53,695 nt of DNA from Lentisphaerae bacterium RIFOXYA12_64_32 (GCA_001803235.1 MHBL01000390.1:1-53695), one strand, 5' to 3'. Shown: positions 16,507 to 27,494, counted from the stretch's first letter. The notes: generated by a model from the letters alone, not told the origin. Made by a program: numbers and translations.

Positions 16507-17265
16507 CTATTCCTTGAGCTCGATTTCCCGCAACCCCTGCACTTTCAGTTCCGGTTCACTGCCGTCCGTCTGGCTCGCCGGCGCCTCGCCCTGCTGCGTG
16601 GCAGACACAACCATCTTCTTCTCGCCTTCGGGCAAGGCGTAGATGGGTGCGTCGACCGCGCCGTACTCACGGACAAACGCGGCCTGCAGCGCCTCGCCCA
16701 CCTCGTACAGCGAAAAGTGCGAGGGAACCGTCCCGACCAGGCTCACGTGAACCGGCTTGCCATCAAGGTTCAGGGCGAAATCGGCCTTCCCGTTGATCAG
16801 GATCCCGGCGCAAAAAGAGCCAACCTTGTCCTTCAGCTCCTTCTCGGAATAACCCTCCATGGCATCGAAGTCGACCCGAATCTGCTCCGGGTGCTTGCCG
16901 GCAGTGTCGATGAGGAATTTCACGATCGAAGCATGGCAGTCACTGCCGCTGGGTAGAATGCACTGGACCTTGACTTTGGCCGAGGCCAGCCCCACCGGCT
17001 CAATCTGGCCCTCTCTCTTGCTGCTGCATCCGCTGCCCCCTTCGCTGGCCGCCTCGCCGCCCGCCACGTGCCCGCGCTGCCCGAGCCGGTACATGCCGTA
17101 GCCCCAACCCACCAGAACAACCAACACAAGCGTTACCCACACGACCAGCCGCTGGCGCCGGGCGCGCTCGAACTCCCAGCGCGCCGCTTCGCTGCGGAAT
17201 TGCGGTCCTTCCGCCTCGCGACGCACCACTTCGGCCTGATCATCGTCCATGCCGACCGGATTCAT
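16507..17265 (-). CDS. Single-pass membrane protein of unknown function, thioredoxin-like outer domain possible
   Basis: 252 residues. A charged N-terminal ~40 residues is followed by one transmembrane helix (LVVWVTLVLVVLVGWGYGMY, about residues 40-59). A Gly/Ser linker then leads to a ~160-residue outer domain. That domain begins VKVQCILPSGSDCHASIVKF, continues with a strand HPEQIRVDFDAME and has a later Cys in SFCAGILINGK. This order of strand, cysteine pair region, helix and strand suggests a thioredoxin-like or small-metal-binding fold, but I cannot prove it. ATG 17265 has GAGG 7 bases upstream. The gene is preceded by a 9-bp tandem array (17303-17356) and follows the ABC ATPase gene on the same strand. 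Confidence 0.6.
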   Translation of the reverse strand: MNPVGMDDDQAEVVRREAEGPQFRSEAARWEFERARRQRLVVWVTLVLVVLVGWGYGMYRLGQRGHVAGGEAASEGGSGCSSKREGQIEPVGLASAKVKVQCILPSGSDCHASIVKFLIDTAGKHPEQIRVDFDAMEGYSEKELKDKVGSFCAGILINGKADFALNLDGKPVHVSLVGTVPSHFSLYEVGEALQAAFVREYGAVDAPIYALPEGEKKMVVSATQQGEAPASQTDGSEPELKVQGLREIELKE

Positions 17266-17302
17266 GGATGGGCCTCATCTCCGGATACGTTCGTGGCGCG
17301 AA

Positions 17303-17356
17303 TCGGACTCATCGGACTCATCGGACTCATCGGACTCATCGAGTTCATCGAGTTCA
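17303..17356. repeat. 9-bp tandem array (TCGGACTCA x4, TCGAGTTCA x2)
   Basis: Six units in exact register with no interruptions, located between the ABC ATPase stop and the membrane-protein start, so it lies in the untranslated leader of the latter if the two are cotranscribed. The TCGGAC core is shared with the 12921-12965 array. Confidence 0.92.
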
Positions 17357-17396
17357 TCGGGCGAATTTGAAACACCCGACACCTGAACACTCTACC

Positions 17397-18143
17397 CTAC
17401 CCTGTCGCCTCTACCACTCGGCCCTGCTCCAGACGCACCTGCCGCGCGCAGCGGGCCGCCACCTCGGGACTGTGCGTACTGAGCAGCACCGTAATGCCGT
17501 CCGCGCGCACCAATCCCAAGAGAAGGTCCAGTACGACCGCGGCATTGGCCGGATCCAAGTTCCCGGTGGGCTCATCGGCCAGGATCAGCGCCGGCCGCAT
17601 CACCAACGCGCGCGCCAACGCGGCGCGTTGCTGCTCACCCCCGCTCAACTCCTTCGGCAGGTGATGGATCCGATTCTCCAGACCCACCTTCTCGATACTG
17701 TGCAACGCCCTGACGCGCGCCGACAGTGTCAGACCGAACCGCGGCACCAACGGCAGCATCACGTTTTCGCACACCGTCAGCGTCGGAATCAAATGGTAGT
17801 TCTGGAAGACAAAACCCAACCGATCCCGGCGCAACTCCGCAAGCGCCTCCTCCGGCAACGTCCCCAGATCCGTGCCCAACACCGTCACCTTGCCCGCCGA
17901 TGCACGCTCCAGCCCACCCGCTAAGGACAGCAGGGTACTCTTTCCCGACCCGGACGGCCCGGTCACCGCCGTGGCCATGCCGCTGGATAGAGTCAGCGTC
18001 ACGCCGTCCAAAGCGCGGACCTCGACATCCCTGCGCCGGTACGCCCGGGTCACGTTCTCCAGGCGCACCGCATCAGCGACGGCGCCTGCGCCGCCACCGG
18101 CACCCGCCCGTTCGCCTGCTGTGGTTGTCGCGTCTGTACCCAT
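17397..18143 (-). CDS. ABC transporter ATP-binding protein, MacB/LolD type
   Basis: 248 residues with Walker A GPSGSGKS, Q-loop FVFQNYHLIP, ABC signature LSGGEQQR, Walker B LILADEPTG and switch His in STHS. The sequence class is that of LolD/MacB/FtsE ATPases, which energise FtsX-like permeases. The partner permease is the next gene upstream on the same strand (stop at 18326). An N-terminal Ala/Gly-rich stretch of about 20 residues precedes the conserved start of the domain. ATG 18143 is used; GTG at 18152 is an alternative. The intergenic gap to the permease is filled by a heptad array. Confidence 0.93.
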   Translation of the reverse strand: MGTDATTTAGERAGAGGGAGAVADAVRLENVTRAYRRRDVEVRALDGVTLTLSSGMATAVTGPSGSGKSTLLSLAGGLERASAGKVTVLGTDLGTLPEEALAELRRDRLGFVFQNYHLIPTLTVCENVMLPLVPRFGLTLSARVRALHSIEKVGLENRIHHLPKELSGGEQQRAALARALVMRPALILADEPTGNLDPANAAVVLDLLLGLVRADGITVLLSTHSPEVAARCARQVRLEQGRVVEATG

Positions 18144-18254
18144 GCACCGCACCAGCCTATTCCGTAACGGGTGTTGCGTGTCGGGTGTCGAGGGCGAAGT
18201 CCCCGCGGCCTGCGATCACCCATACACTCACATACCCACACACAATCCTCCGCC

Positions 18255-18324
18255 CTGCTCCCTGCTCCCTGCTCCCTGCTCCCTGCTCCGTGCTCCCTGC
18301 TCCCTGCTCCGTGCTCCGCGCTCC
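18255..18324 (-). repeat. Ten-unit heptad array (CTGCTCC type)
   Basis: Ten consecutive 7-base units (CTGCTCC with G variants at the first base, last unit GCGCTCC) ending one base from the permease stop codon (18326-18328). It lies between the permease and ATPase genes of one transporter. Confidence 0.95.
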
Positions 18325-18325
18325 C

Positions 18326-19564
<1,239 letters not shown>

Positions 19565-19809
19565 CGCTCGTATCCTCGCAACCAACCGCCCCACAGCCAA
19601 TGCCCGCGGCCCCGAGGGAGTGTTCAGGGTTCAGACTCAACCGGCAACCTTGCGGAGGTTACCTAATCCAGCGCGTCCCATTCCTGAACACCGAACACTG
19701 AACACCGAAACCCACGCGCCACCACGCTCAACGCGGCACCCGAGCCGTTACCGTGCCTCAATGTACCGACCCAGCCGCACCCGGTCAACCCGGGAGAGTC
19801 ACAGGGAGC
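19565..19809. repeat. Permease upstream region with short heptad arrays
   Basis: TGTTCAG/GGTTCAG at 19621-19634 and GAACACC/GAACACT/GAACACC/GAAACCC at 19686-19713 are in 7-base register. The string GGAGTGTTCAGGGTTCAG recurs exactly at 35941-35958, and GAACACCGAACACT recurs at 32786-32799. No gene is seen. Confidence 0.7.
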
Positions 19810-19851
19810 ATTGCGTCAGCGGCTCCCGGGTGGTCTGCCGCCCGATCATGT
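19810..19851 (+). repeat. REP-like 42-nt unit (solo copy)
   Basis: Opens with ATTGCGTCAGC, then 5 bases, then a hairpin CGGGTGG-TCTG-CCGCCCG, and ends ATCATGT. Matches the ends of the elements at 7.5 kb and 27.5 kb in motif, spacing and length. Confidence 0.75.
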
Positions 19852-20744
19852 CTGGGCGAAAAAACCCCGGGGTCGCGCCTACCTTTTTAAGCACATTTGC
19901 CCGGTCTGGAGTCGGGATTCGGTATCCCGGAGCGCCCGCCTTTCGCTCGCTGGTGCGGGGCGCGTTGATCGCGCTCTGCAGCCCCTACCGGGTCGCTGCG
20001 CCGACTCGCTCTGCCACGTTTTGTCGCTCGCTGCCATCCCCCGACCGCCCCGCCCTTCGGGCTGAAGTTCCCCCTCGGCTGTGCCTTCGGGGTCGCTCGG
20101 GGGCTCGCTAACTCACGTATCGGAAATGCTACACATGTTACTGTGCTGCAAGGACTATGGACAATGGACCATGGTCCCCAGTTGCGCGTAGCGCTAAGTT
20201 CCCCCTTGCCGCCGCTCGACTCTCTCTCCCATCCGCGAGCTTCACACGAACCTCGCGCCGATCGGTGGTTGCAGCGAAGAACGGCAAAGCGTCCGTGGCC
20301 GTCCCGTGCGGTGTCCGCCGCAGCCCGCGGCCGCCGCGCGTGCCGTCCCCGGACCCATTGCCTGCCGTTTGAGGTTGCGGCGTTCGCACTCCGCCAGGCC
20401 TGCGTGCGAACCCCGCCCGGATCGGTGGCGCTGCCCCCGAACCCCTGGCAAGGGGCGCCGCCCCCTGCACCCCTGCCGGGGCGTCGCAGACTCCCCGGAC
20501 CCCTTGGGGTTGGGCGCTGTCCGGAACGCACCTTGACGGGAATACGGCAGCGTTCGGCTCCAGTCAAGCGGAAAAGCCGGCATAACTCCGCTGCGCTGCG
20601 GCCCTGCGGGCACTTATTCCAGGGGCCACAGGGGATGCATTGCTGAAAATCGCTGCCGTGCGCGCCAGTTGCGGCTGGACTGGGCCAGACGCGCCGAGCG
20701 CGCCTTCAAGGTCACCGCTGAGCCTTAGGGTCCGCGCCGTGGCG
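19852..20744. other. 890-base GC-rich non-coding region of unknown nature
   Basis: Between the permease and the giant gene I find no believable gene on either strand. The sequence is unusual: dense TCGCTCGCTG and CGCTGCG-type words in the first half. Near 20440-20530 it has the runs CCCCTGGCAAGGGGCGCCGC and CCCCGGACCCCTTGGGG, which fold into nested short stems. I do not recognise tmRNA, RNase P, SRP or an intron in it. Confidence 0.4.
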
Positions 20745-23700
20745 TCACTTCGCCGGTGCATCGGGCGCGGCCGCGGGCTGCGCCTGGATGCCCTCGACGC
20801 GCACGTTGTCGAGCACCAGCGAGGCGCGCTGGCGGCCTTTCGCGCCGACCAGGAAGCCGAGCTGCTGGCACTGCAGCGTCATGTCCGCTCCGGCCGTCGC
20901 GGGCGCGGCGGGAATAGGCAGTTCGAACCGCACGCCCCGGGTCCACTTGCCGCCAGGCACCTCGACGCGCTTGGACACGACCGGCGCCGGTTCTTTTCGT
21001 TGCTTCTGCCCCTTCCCCCGTTCCTGCCCCTTCTCGGGTTCCGGCACCACGAACCCGGACACCGGCAGGGGATCCCGAGCGTCGTGGAACAGGTCCGCCA
21101 CAATGACCGCCCCGGGTCCGACCCGGCACTGGACCGCCCGCGACACTTCCATCTCGCCCTTCCCCTCCGTCACCAGTTCGACATTGAGGAACCGATTCCG
21201 CCCCGTCGCGGTCGCGGCCGCGGAGACTCGGTCCGGCAACACCTTCGCACCCCGGCGAACGGCCACGGCCCAGCCCGGCTCAGCCTCCCACCCGTCGTCG
21301 GCCGACACCGCAAACGGCTCGGTGCAGAGATAGGGGAAATGCGCCGACTGACCCCAGTTGCCAGCCCCGTCGCGCGCCCGGACGTGGAAGAACCACATTC
21401 CGGCCTCATCGACGCCCGGCAGGTTCGTCCAACCCGACTGCGGGGCCTGCTCTTCGTTCGGGCGGCCGCGCGGGTCCCGGTCCAGCCCGACCTCCCAGGC
21501 CGCAATGCCGCTGACGTCCGCCGCCGAGCCGTAGACGCGCGGGACCGGCGACCCGGGCCCGACAATGGCGAAATTGTCGACCCGGAAACACGCGCCAACC
21601 TTGTTGGCGCGTGCCTGCCATTCGCCGAGGTAAGCGTTCTGACACCGCGGCTCCTTGAGGTCCGGCAAGGCTGTTTTCACCATGGTTTCCACGTCGATTG
21701 TGGCGTGACGCCACTGGCCGTCGGCCTTGGCGTCCTCCACGCGCCCGATGACGGGCGCCTGCCCGCCCCCGGTCAGCACCACGGCGTGCCACGTCCCACC
21801 CACGTTCAGCAGCAGGTCGATCTTCGTGTCCGGCATCACCTTGTAGTCAAAGGACACGACCGGCGTCTCCGCCAGAGGCGTGTTACCCCAGTGCCGGAAA
21901 AGACCGAACTTCTGCCCCTCGCCGATCTTGCTCACCTGCAGGCACATGTCGCCAGACTCCGGGTCCGTGATGGTCTCCGCCTGGGTGCTCTGCTTCTGCC
22001 CCTGCACGCGCCAGGGCCCGACCCCGGCGCTGAAGTCGTCGTACTGCATGCGGTCCTGGCGCCAGCAGGCTACGCGCGGCACAACCGGCCCCTCCTTGTC
22101 CTTCGCGTAATCAAGCCGCCAGTTCCACTCCAGCGCTGGCGCCTCGTTCTTCGCGAAGTCCCGGATCCCCGTCAGACGGAACGCCATCTCGGTGCCGTCT
22201 GGCACCGGCTTGACCATGCCGCGCCGCGCCGCCACCATGTCCCAGGACAGACTCTGCGCCGCGTCGTCCCACTTGGTAGTGCCAGGCGAGGTGATGCACT
22301 TCGAACCGTTGAGGAACAACTCCAATCCGCCCGGGTCCACGCGCGCCACCCCCGGTTTGAACGCAATCTGGATCACGGACGCCGCGGCCCCGGAGCCCCC
22401 TGGTGGCTGCACCGCGGCGACTTCCGGAGCCGTGTTATCGATCAGGAATGGAAACCGGGCGATCGGCCCCCAGTTCCCGGCCCGGTCGCGAGCCCGGATG
22501 TGGAACACCATCTCGCCGTCCGGCAGCTCCTTGAACGCCGCCCCATCCTCCGCGGTCTCCGCGACCATGTCAAGGTCGTCCAGAGCCTGAGGCGCCCAGG
22601 CGTAGCTGTACCCATCGATGCCGCTGGGGTCCGTGGCGCTCCACTGCATCCAGAACTCCGGCCGAGTGCGAATGACCCGCACGAACTGCAACTCGTCGAT
22701 GGCGTGATTCACCCCTGGCGGCACGGAGGTATAGTCCCAGTCGCCCAGCGCCAACTGCGTCACGTCGTAGCGTTTCGCCAGGTCGGGGCTCGAACCGCCG
22801 CCCACGGCGCCAACCAGGTCGACACGCGCCTCGTGCCACGCACCGTCCTTCACCACACCCGCGACGGTCCCCAGCAGATTGCCCTCCGGGTCCACGTCCG
22901 TGAAGCCGATCGTCCCAACCTGGTTGCCGACCTTGAACTGGAAGTCGGCGTGTGCCCACTCGCCAGTCGCGTACATGAACTTCAGCAGCGGATACTCGCC
23001 GGCGGAAAACCGATCCATCGCCAGGTTCACGCCAAAGTCGCTGCCGCAGACCCGGTTGAGGACCCGCAGCGCGGAGTTCCCCGACCCCGGTTGGCGCTCC
23101 ATACGAAACAGCCACGCATTGCTGTTCGGGTTGGACAGAGCCACACCGTCGAAACCCGTATCAAAATCTCGGACCATGGTCATGCCGGCGGCCAGGCGCA
23201 CCGGTGACGGCGGCGTGTGGTCCGCACGCCAGTCCATGCGGACACGCCACCGGACCCCAGCGCCGGCCTCCCTGGCCGCCTCGACCGGAGCAGCAGGCTT
23301 CGCGGCATCCCTGGCGAACGGTTTGGGCACCACGCTCGCGGGCGGCGGCGGGACGTCCCAACAGCTCAGGGACCGGAGGTCGAACTCGGCTTCCGCCCCG
23401 TCGTCAAAGCGCAAATCACTGCGCGACAGGTCGATGGATAGTTCCCGCGTGACCGGGTCATAACGCGTGTTGGTCTCGCCCACCGGCACCGCCTTTCCGG
23501 ACACCGTCAAGCGTGTGGCGGCCAGCACCGGGTGCGCACCCGACGCCAGGCCGAACCGCACCACCACCGGCTCGCCGCCCCACGCACCGCCCTCGCGCGG
23601 CCGTGTTTCCGCCACCGTCAGCGCCTGAGCCGGGTCGCCCAGTTCGATCCGCACATTGTCGATCCGGTACGTGGCGCCCTGCTTGTTCTTCTCCATGCCG

Positions 23701-26700
23701 GCGTTGAGGTAGCCCTCGTGCAACATGCCCAGCACCATCTCGTGCACGACCAGCGCGGATTTCCAGGCCAGGGGATTGTCCGCCGTCGTCCGCCACAGCG
23801 CCGCTCCCGGCTCGAACCGGACGTGCTGCCACGTCCCGTCCGGCTTGAAGGGCGAAAACCGCCCCAGTCCGATCACGTTCGGGGCATCCTTGTCCGGCCC
23901 GGACAGCGTAACGACGTAGTGCTCCAGAGGCTCGTCGGTCAGGTTGATGTAGAGATTGACCGCCGTGTCCGGCGGCACGCAGCAGTCCATCTCGATGGCC
24001 TTGACGCGCCCTAGGTCGAGACCGTTGACCGGCAGGGTCACGCCGAAATCGCCGCCCGCGTGCAGGTTGCGCAACTCCAGACTGTACGCGCCGCGCCCCG
24101 CACGGTCGCCGGGTGCGCAAACCAGTTCGGCGCTCTGGTCGCCGGCAAACGGCGCCCAGCCCTGCGTGCCAGCCTCGAAGTCGAACCGGTATTCCGCCGG
24201 AGCCGCGACGGTCGACGGTTCCGCGCCCGTCGCAACCGCGGCGGCGGGCGCGGCGGGCCACACGGCGGCAGGCGGCGGCGGAGGCGCACACGCCACGGCC
24301 GGCGTCACCAGGCGCTCGTAACCGATCTTGGCGCGCGCCACCACAATGCTGTTGTGCTGCGTCCACAGCGCCAGGCGCCGCCCCGCCAGCGGCGACGGGT
24401 CCGTCACCGAGAACACCGGCACATTGTCGAACGACACGTCGAACCGGCTCCCGGTCTTGCGGATCTTGACGAAGTACCAGGCCCCATGCACGGCGCGGCC
24501 ACCCGGGTCCCACTCCACCTCGATGGGGCGCACGTTCGCGCGGTGGTAGCGAGTGCGCGGGATCAGTTCGCGGTCCGTCTGGTCCAGCACCGTGTCCAGG
24601 CGCCAGAACTGCGACCATTTCTCGGACCAGTACTCGTCCCAGGCGCCCAGAACCAGGTTGTAGCCGGAGAACAGGTCTTGGCCATCGGCGCACAAGGCCA
24701 CATTGATGTCGCCCACGCGCGGGTAGGGCGTGCGCTCGGCGCCCTCGCGCAGGTCGCCCTGGCGCATGCCCATGCCGGCGTAGTACTCCAGCGTGAAGTT
24801 GCCCGGAAACTCAAGCTTGTTCCACAGCACGGCCACGCCGCGACTGCGCCCGTTCATGTGCGACCAGCGCGGGTCGCAGGCGAACCGGTTCGTCACTTCC
24901 CAGGACCCGGCCTTGACCCAGTCCGCGGCCGCTTTCTCGAACAGGTAGTCGCGCAGTTGGCCACGGACCATGCTGACGTAGAGAAAGTCCAGCGGCTCGC
25001 GAATCTGCATGCCCACGGCCCGTCCGGACAACGGCGTGTCCTCGCGCACGCTGAACAACTCTTTGCCCGCCACGGTCAACCACATGCACTTGCCGTCCCG
25101 CTCGAACGACCACTCCCCGAAGCTTGTCGTGTCCGGCGTCGGCGGCAGCGCGCCGACGTTCTCGTTGACGATCTGCTGACCTGGGATAACCCGCTTCTCG
25201 CCGAGCGGGAAAGTGGCCTCGCGCACGGCCAGGCCGTCGCGGGTTAGCCGGACCTGGCCAGTGCCGGCGCGCTCGTCCACCGCCATGGCCAGGGAATACC
25301 CGTGTTCCGGTTCGACCGTTTCGAGGCCGAAGAACAGGCTCATGCCGTTGCACACCGGCGCCTTGAGCCGGAACGGCCCGTAGAAATCGCCTTGGTGACG
25401 GTACAGCCCCGGCTGCCCGTGCCCGCCCGGCGGCTCGGGCCCGGCCGGCAGCCAGGCCCAGCGCGGTGAAGCCCAGCCCTGCATGTACGGGTCACCGGCG
25501 AAGATCTCCACGTTCACCGGCCTCTCCCAGTCACCCACCGCCTCGCTAAACAGCGTGACGTCACGGAACTCAACCGTGCCACTGCCGGCAGCCCACAGCC
25601 CGACACACCCGCCTGCCGCACCGGGGAGCGACTCCCGCATCTCGAGCGTCCCGTCCAGCCAGACGCGAAGCAGCCCGTCCCCTGCCGGATCCACCTCCAC
25701 AACGTGCGCAGTCCGCAGGTCCGCGGCAACCGCCACGCTGGCGCTCGTCGTTTCCTTTCCGTCCTGGACCCGCACGAATGACAACTGCGCCGGTTGCCCC
25801 GGGACAAGACTCACCCGCGAGTAGTTCCGGGCATCCGCCAGGCCGAAGACCAGCCCGACGGCGGCGTCGGGTGCGGCCACGGCGACCTCGGCTCGCAGGC
25901 GGCAGACCGGCCACTGGGGCCGCCCCAGCCCGTAGATCGCCGGCCCGGCGCTGGCCGCCGGTCGAACGCGTATGGCCAACCTGTCGTCCGCACCCATCGC
26001 CGTGCCCCAGGCGCCGAACACGGCGCCCCGCGCCGATGTCGAGTCCGCGTCCGTCGCCAGTTCGATCGGCGCCCAACTGCGGACATCGACGTCATCGAAC
26101 AACGTCTCATTCTCCCCGCGCATGCAGAGCCCGATCCGGCCGCCGACACAACGCTCGTCCCGGACGTCCAGGACCTTTGCCCCGTCGATCAACACCTCGA
26201 TCCGGGCCCCCACCGCGCGCACTTCCATACGGTACCAGTTTCCAACCCGGCCCGGCACCCACGCGGCGCCCAGCGCCTCCTCCTGACCCACCGCGCGCCG
26301 CACCAGTTCGACACGCCCAGGCGCGACTCCCAGTGACGTCAGCGTCCACCGCACCAGCCAGGTATCGGCAAGATCCCGCGCCCCGAACACCAGCCCGCAC
26401 TCGCCGCCGCCCGGCTTCACGGACACCGCAAACGAGTAATCGTCCCAGAACGGATGCCCGGTCAGGATCATTGCCCCGCCCACCGCCTTGCCGGAGAGAC
26501 AGAACGGGTTGGCGCTGCGTTCCGCCTCCGGCTCGTGGCCGGCGCGGATCTTGGCGTCCGGGTTGGCTTTCACCTGCTCCATGACCGAGTACAGTCGCCA
26601 CTCGCCCGACACAGGTTCCCACGACCCGAGACTCTTGGCCTCCTCCTCGGTGCGCTCGAAGTCGTCCGCAAAAAGGATCGGCTCCACCCGTTGGTACGCC

Positions 26701-27227
26701 GCGTCCACAACCTGAGGGCATCCGGGCCCTGCGCTCGCGGCCACCGCACCCTTCCCGATGCGTTCATCGAGGACCCGGAACACCTGCCGCTCGGCAGCGA
26801 CAAGTTCCAACCAGCGGGTATGTCGCTTCAGAACCAGCGTGCCCCCGGACTTGAGTTCGGGAAACAGCGCCGTTGGCGCGGACACCAGTGACTCCGTCCC
26901 ATTCGGAGTCACCACGTCCAGGCGGACGCCCGAGCTGTCCCATTGCAGACGCCCGTACGGTGCGGTGTCCGCATACCCGACCAGCACGTCGAGCTTCTCA
27001 AACTGCGGCGCGCCGGCCGGCGGCTTCAGGTTCAGCGTCACGTCGTAGGTCTCATGGCGGGCCGTGCGCAGCACCGCGTACGAGCCCCCGTTGACCTGCA
27101 GTTGGTCGGCAACCGGCTCCGGCCCCGCCAGCGCCACGACGGATGTCAGGATCGCCAGCACCACAGTGACCCGGCACCTGCCGGCCAGACCCGCCCATGG
27201 AGACGAATATGGATTATGGTGTTCCAC
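20745..27227 (-). CDS. Giant exported multidomain protein with repeated jelly-roll and Ig-like modules
   Basis: About 2160 residues. GTG 27227 is favoured because it places a signal peptide (hydrophobic VTVVLAILTSVVALAGPEP) close to the N-terminus; an upstream ATG at 27329 would bury it. The first ~900 residues contain several LamG/DUF1080-like beta-sandwich units (phrases such as NWYRMEVRAVGARIEVLIDG, FDDVDVRSW, WYFVKIRKTGSRFDVSFDNV). Then three related ~180-residue carbohydrate-binding-like domains occur (starting near YRFDFEAGTQGW, MVRDFDTGFDG and MQYDDFSAGVGPW). Between them are two Ig/Y_Y_Y-like modules with the shared phrase FH(I/V)RARD(R/G)AGNWG. There is no catalytic domain that I recognise and no anchor at the C-terminus. 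Likely secreted, binding polysaccharide or forming an envelope structure. Confidence 0.8.
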   Translation of the reverse strand: MEHHNPYSSPWAGLAGRCRVTVVLAILTSVVALAGPEPVADQLQVNGGSYAVLRTARHETYDVTLNLKPPAGAPQFEKLDVLVGYADTAPYGRLQWDSSGVRLDVVTPNGTESLVSAPTALFPELKSGGTLVLKRHTRWLELVAAERQVFRVLDERIGKGAVAASAGPGCPQVVDAAYQRVEPILFADDFERTEEEAKSLGSWEPVSGEWRLYSVMEQVKANPDAKIRAGHEPEAERSANPFCLSGKAVGGAMILTGHPFWDDYSFAVSVKPGGGECGLVFGARDLADTWLVRWTLTSLGVAPGRVELVRRAVGQEEALGAAWVPGRVGNWYRMEVRAVGARIEVLIDGAKVLDVRDERCVGGRIGLCMRGENETLFDDVDVRSWAPIELATDADSTSARGAVFGAWGTAMGADDRLAIRVRPAASAGPAIYGLGRPQWPVCRLRAEVAVAAPDAAVGLVFGLADARNYSRVSLVPGQPAQLSFVRVQDGKETTSASVAVAADLRTAHVVEVDPAGDGLLRVWLDGTLEMRESLPGAAGGCVGLWAAGSGTVEFRDVTLFSEAVGDWERPVNVEIFAGDPYMQGWASPRWAWLPAGPEPPGGHGQPGLYRHQGDFYGPFRLKAPVCNGMSLFFGLETVEPEHGYSLAMAVDERAGTGQVRLTRDGLAVREATFPLGEKRVIPGQQIVNENVGALPPTPDTTSFGEWSFERDGKCMWLTVAGKELFSVREDTPLSGRAVGMQIREPLDFLYVSMVRGQLRDYLFEKAAADWVKAGSWEVTNRFACDPRWSHMNGRSRGVAVLWNKLEFPGNFTLEYYAGMGMRQGDLREGAERTPYPRVGDINVALCADGQDLFSGYNLVLGAWDEYWSEKWSQFWRLDTVLDQTDRELIPRTRYHRANVRPIEVEWDPGGRAVHGAWYFVKIRKTGSRFDVSFDNVPVFSVTDPSPLAGRRLALWTQHNSIVVARAKIGYERLVTPAVACAPPPPPAAVWPAAPAAAVATGAEPSTVAAPAEYRFDFEAGTQGWAPFAGDQSAELVCAPGDRAGRGAYSLELRNLHAGGDFGVTLPVNGLDLGRVKAIEMDCCVPPDTAVNLYINLTDEPLEHYVVTLSGPDKDAPNVIGLGRFSPFKPDGTWQHVRFEPGAALWRTTADNPLAWKSALVVHEMVLGMLHEGYLNAGMEKNKQGATYRIDNVRIELGDPAQALTVAETRPREGGAWGGEPVVVRFGLASGAHPVLAATRLTVSGKAVPVGETNTRYDPVTRELSIDLSRSDLRFDDGAEAEFDLRSLSCWDVPPPPASVVPKPFARDAAKPAAPVEAAREAGAGVRWRVRMDWRADHTPPSPVRLAAGMTMVRDFDTGFDGVALSNPNSNAWLFRMERQPGSGNSALRVLNRVCGSDFGVNLAMDRFSAGEYPLLKFMYATGEWAHADFQFKVGNQVGTIGFTDVDPEGNLLGTVAGVVKDGAWHEARVDLVGAVGGGSSPDLAKRYDVTQLALGDWDYTSVPPGVNHAIDELQFVRVIRTRPEFWMQWSATDPSGIDGYSYAWAPQALDDLDMVAETAEDGAAFKELPDGEMVFHIRARDRAGNWGPIARFPFLIDNTAPEVAAVQPPGGSGAAASVIQIAFKPGVARVDPGGLELFLNGSKCITSPGTTKWDDAAQSLSWDMVAARRGMVKPVPDGTEMAFRLTGIRDFAKNEAPALEWNWRLDYAKDKEGPVVPRVACWRQDRMQYDDFSAGVGPWRVQGQKQSTQAETITDPESGDMCLQVSKIGEGQKFGLFRHWGNTPLAETPVVSFDYKVMPDTKIDLLLNVGGTWHAVVLTGGGQAPVIGRVEDAKADGQWRHATIDVETMVKTALPDLKEPRCQNAYLGEWQARANKVGACFRVDNFAIVGPGSPVPRVYGSAADVSGIAAWEVGLDRDPRGRPNEEQAPQSGWTNLPGVDEAGMWFFHVRARDGAGNWGQSAHFPYLCTEPFAVSADDGWEAEPGWAVAVRRGAKVLPDRVSAAATATGRNRFLNVELVTEGKGEMEVSRAVQCRVGPGAVIVADLFHDARDPLPVSGFVVPEPEKGQERGKGQKQRKEPAPVVSKRVEVPGGKWTRGVRFELPIPAAPATAGADMTLQCQQLGFLVGAKGRQRASLVLDNVRVEGIQAQPAAAPDAPAK

Positions 27228-27494
27228 GTCCTGCCACCCCTTGTCCGAATACCGTTCAACGGCCGCGCCCAATGCCGGGAACAAATCGAGCCGGTCGTTC
27301 ACCAGTGAACGCCATGGCACCCCGATCATTGTCTCAACACCGGCGCGCCAGGCCGGTCCGGCGAGCGCGTCACCCGGGCGCCAGCGCTCCCGCGCGGCAG
27401 TTGTACCGCCTCTCCCCCCGCGCCGCGTTCATAGCCTGTACCCTATCCTACTCTCGCCGCACGACGCGTGCAAGTCGGTTCGGCCTGGGCGTGT
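27228..27494. other. Upstream region of the giant gene, nothing recognised
   Basis: No gene or clear promoter is visible before the repeat element that begins at 27495. Confidence 0.35.

Noticed and set aside
18255..18324. CRISPR-like array
   Set aside because: Repeat units are 7 bases with no spacers and no cas genes are present.
20640..23207. An 855-codon plus-strand frame opposite the giant exported protein, and similar long antisense frames at 45332-47203 and 26 kb
   Set aside because: These are shadows of genes whose domains and signal peptides are recognisable on the minus strand; the antisense products are low-complexity.
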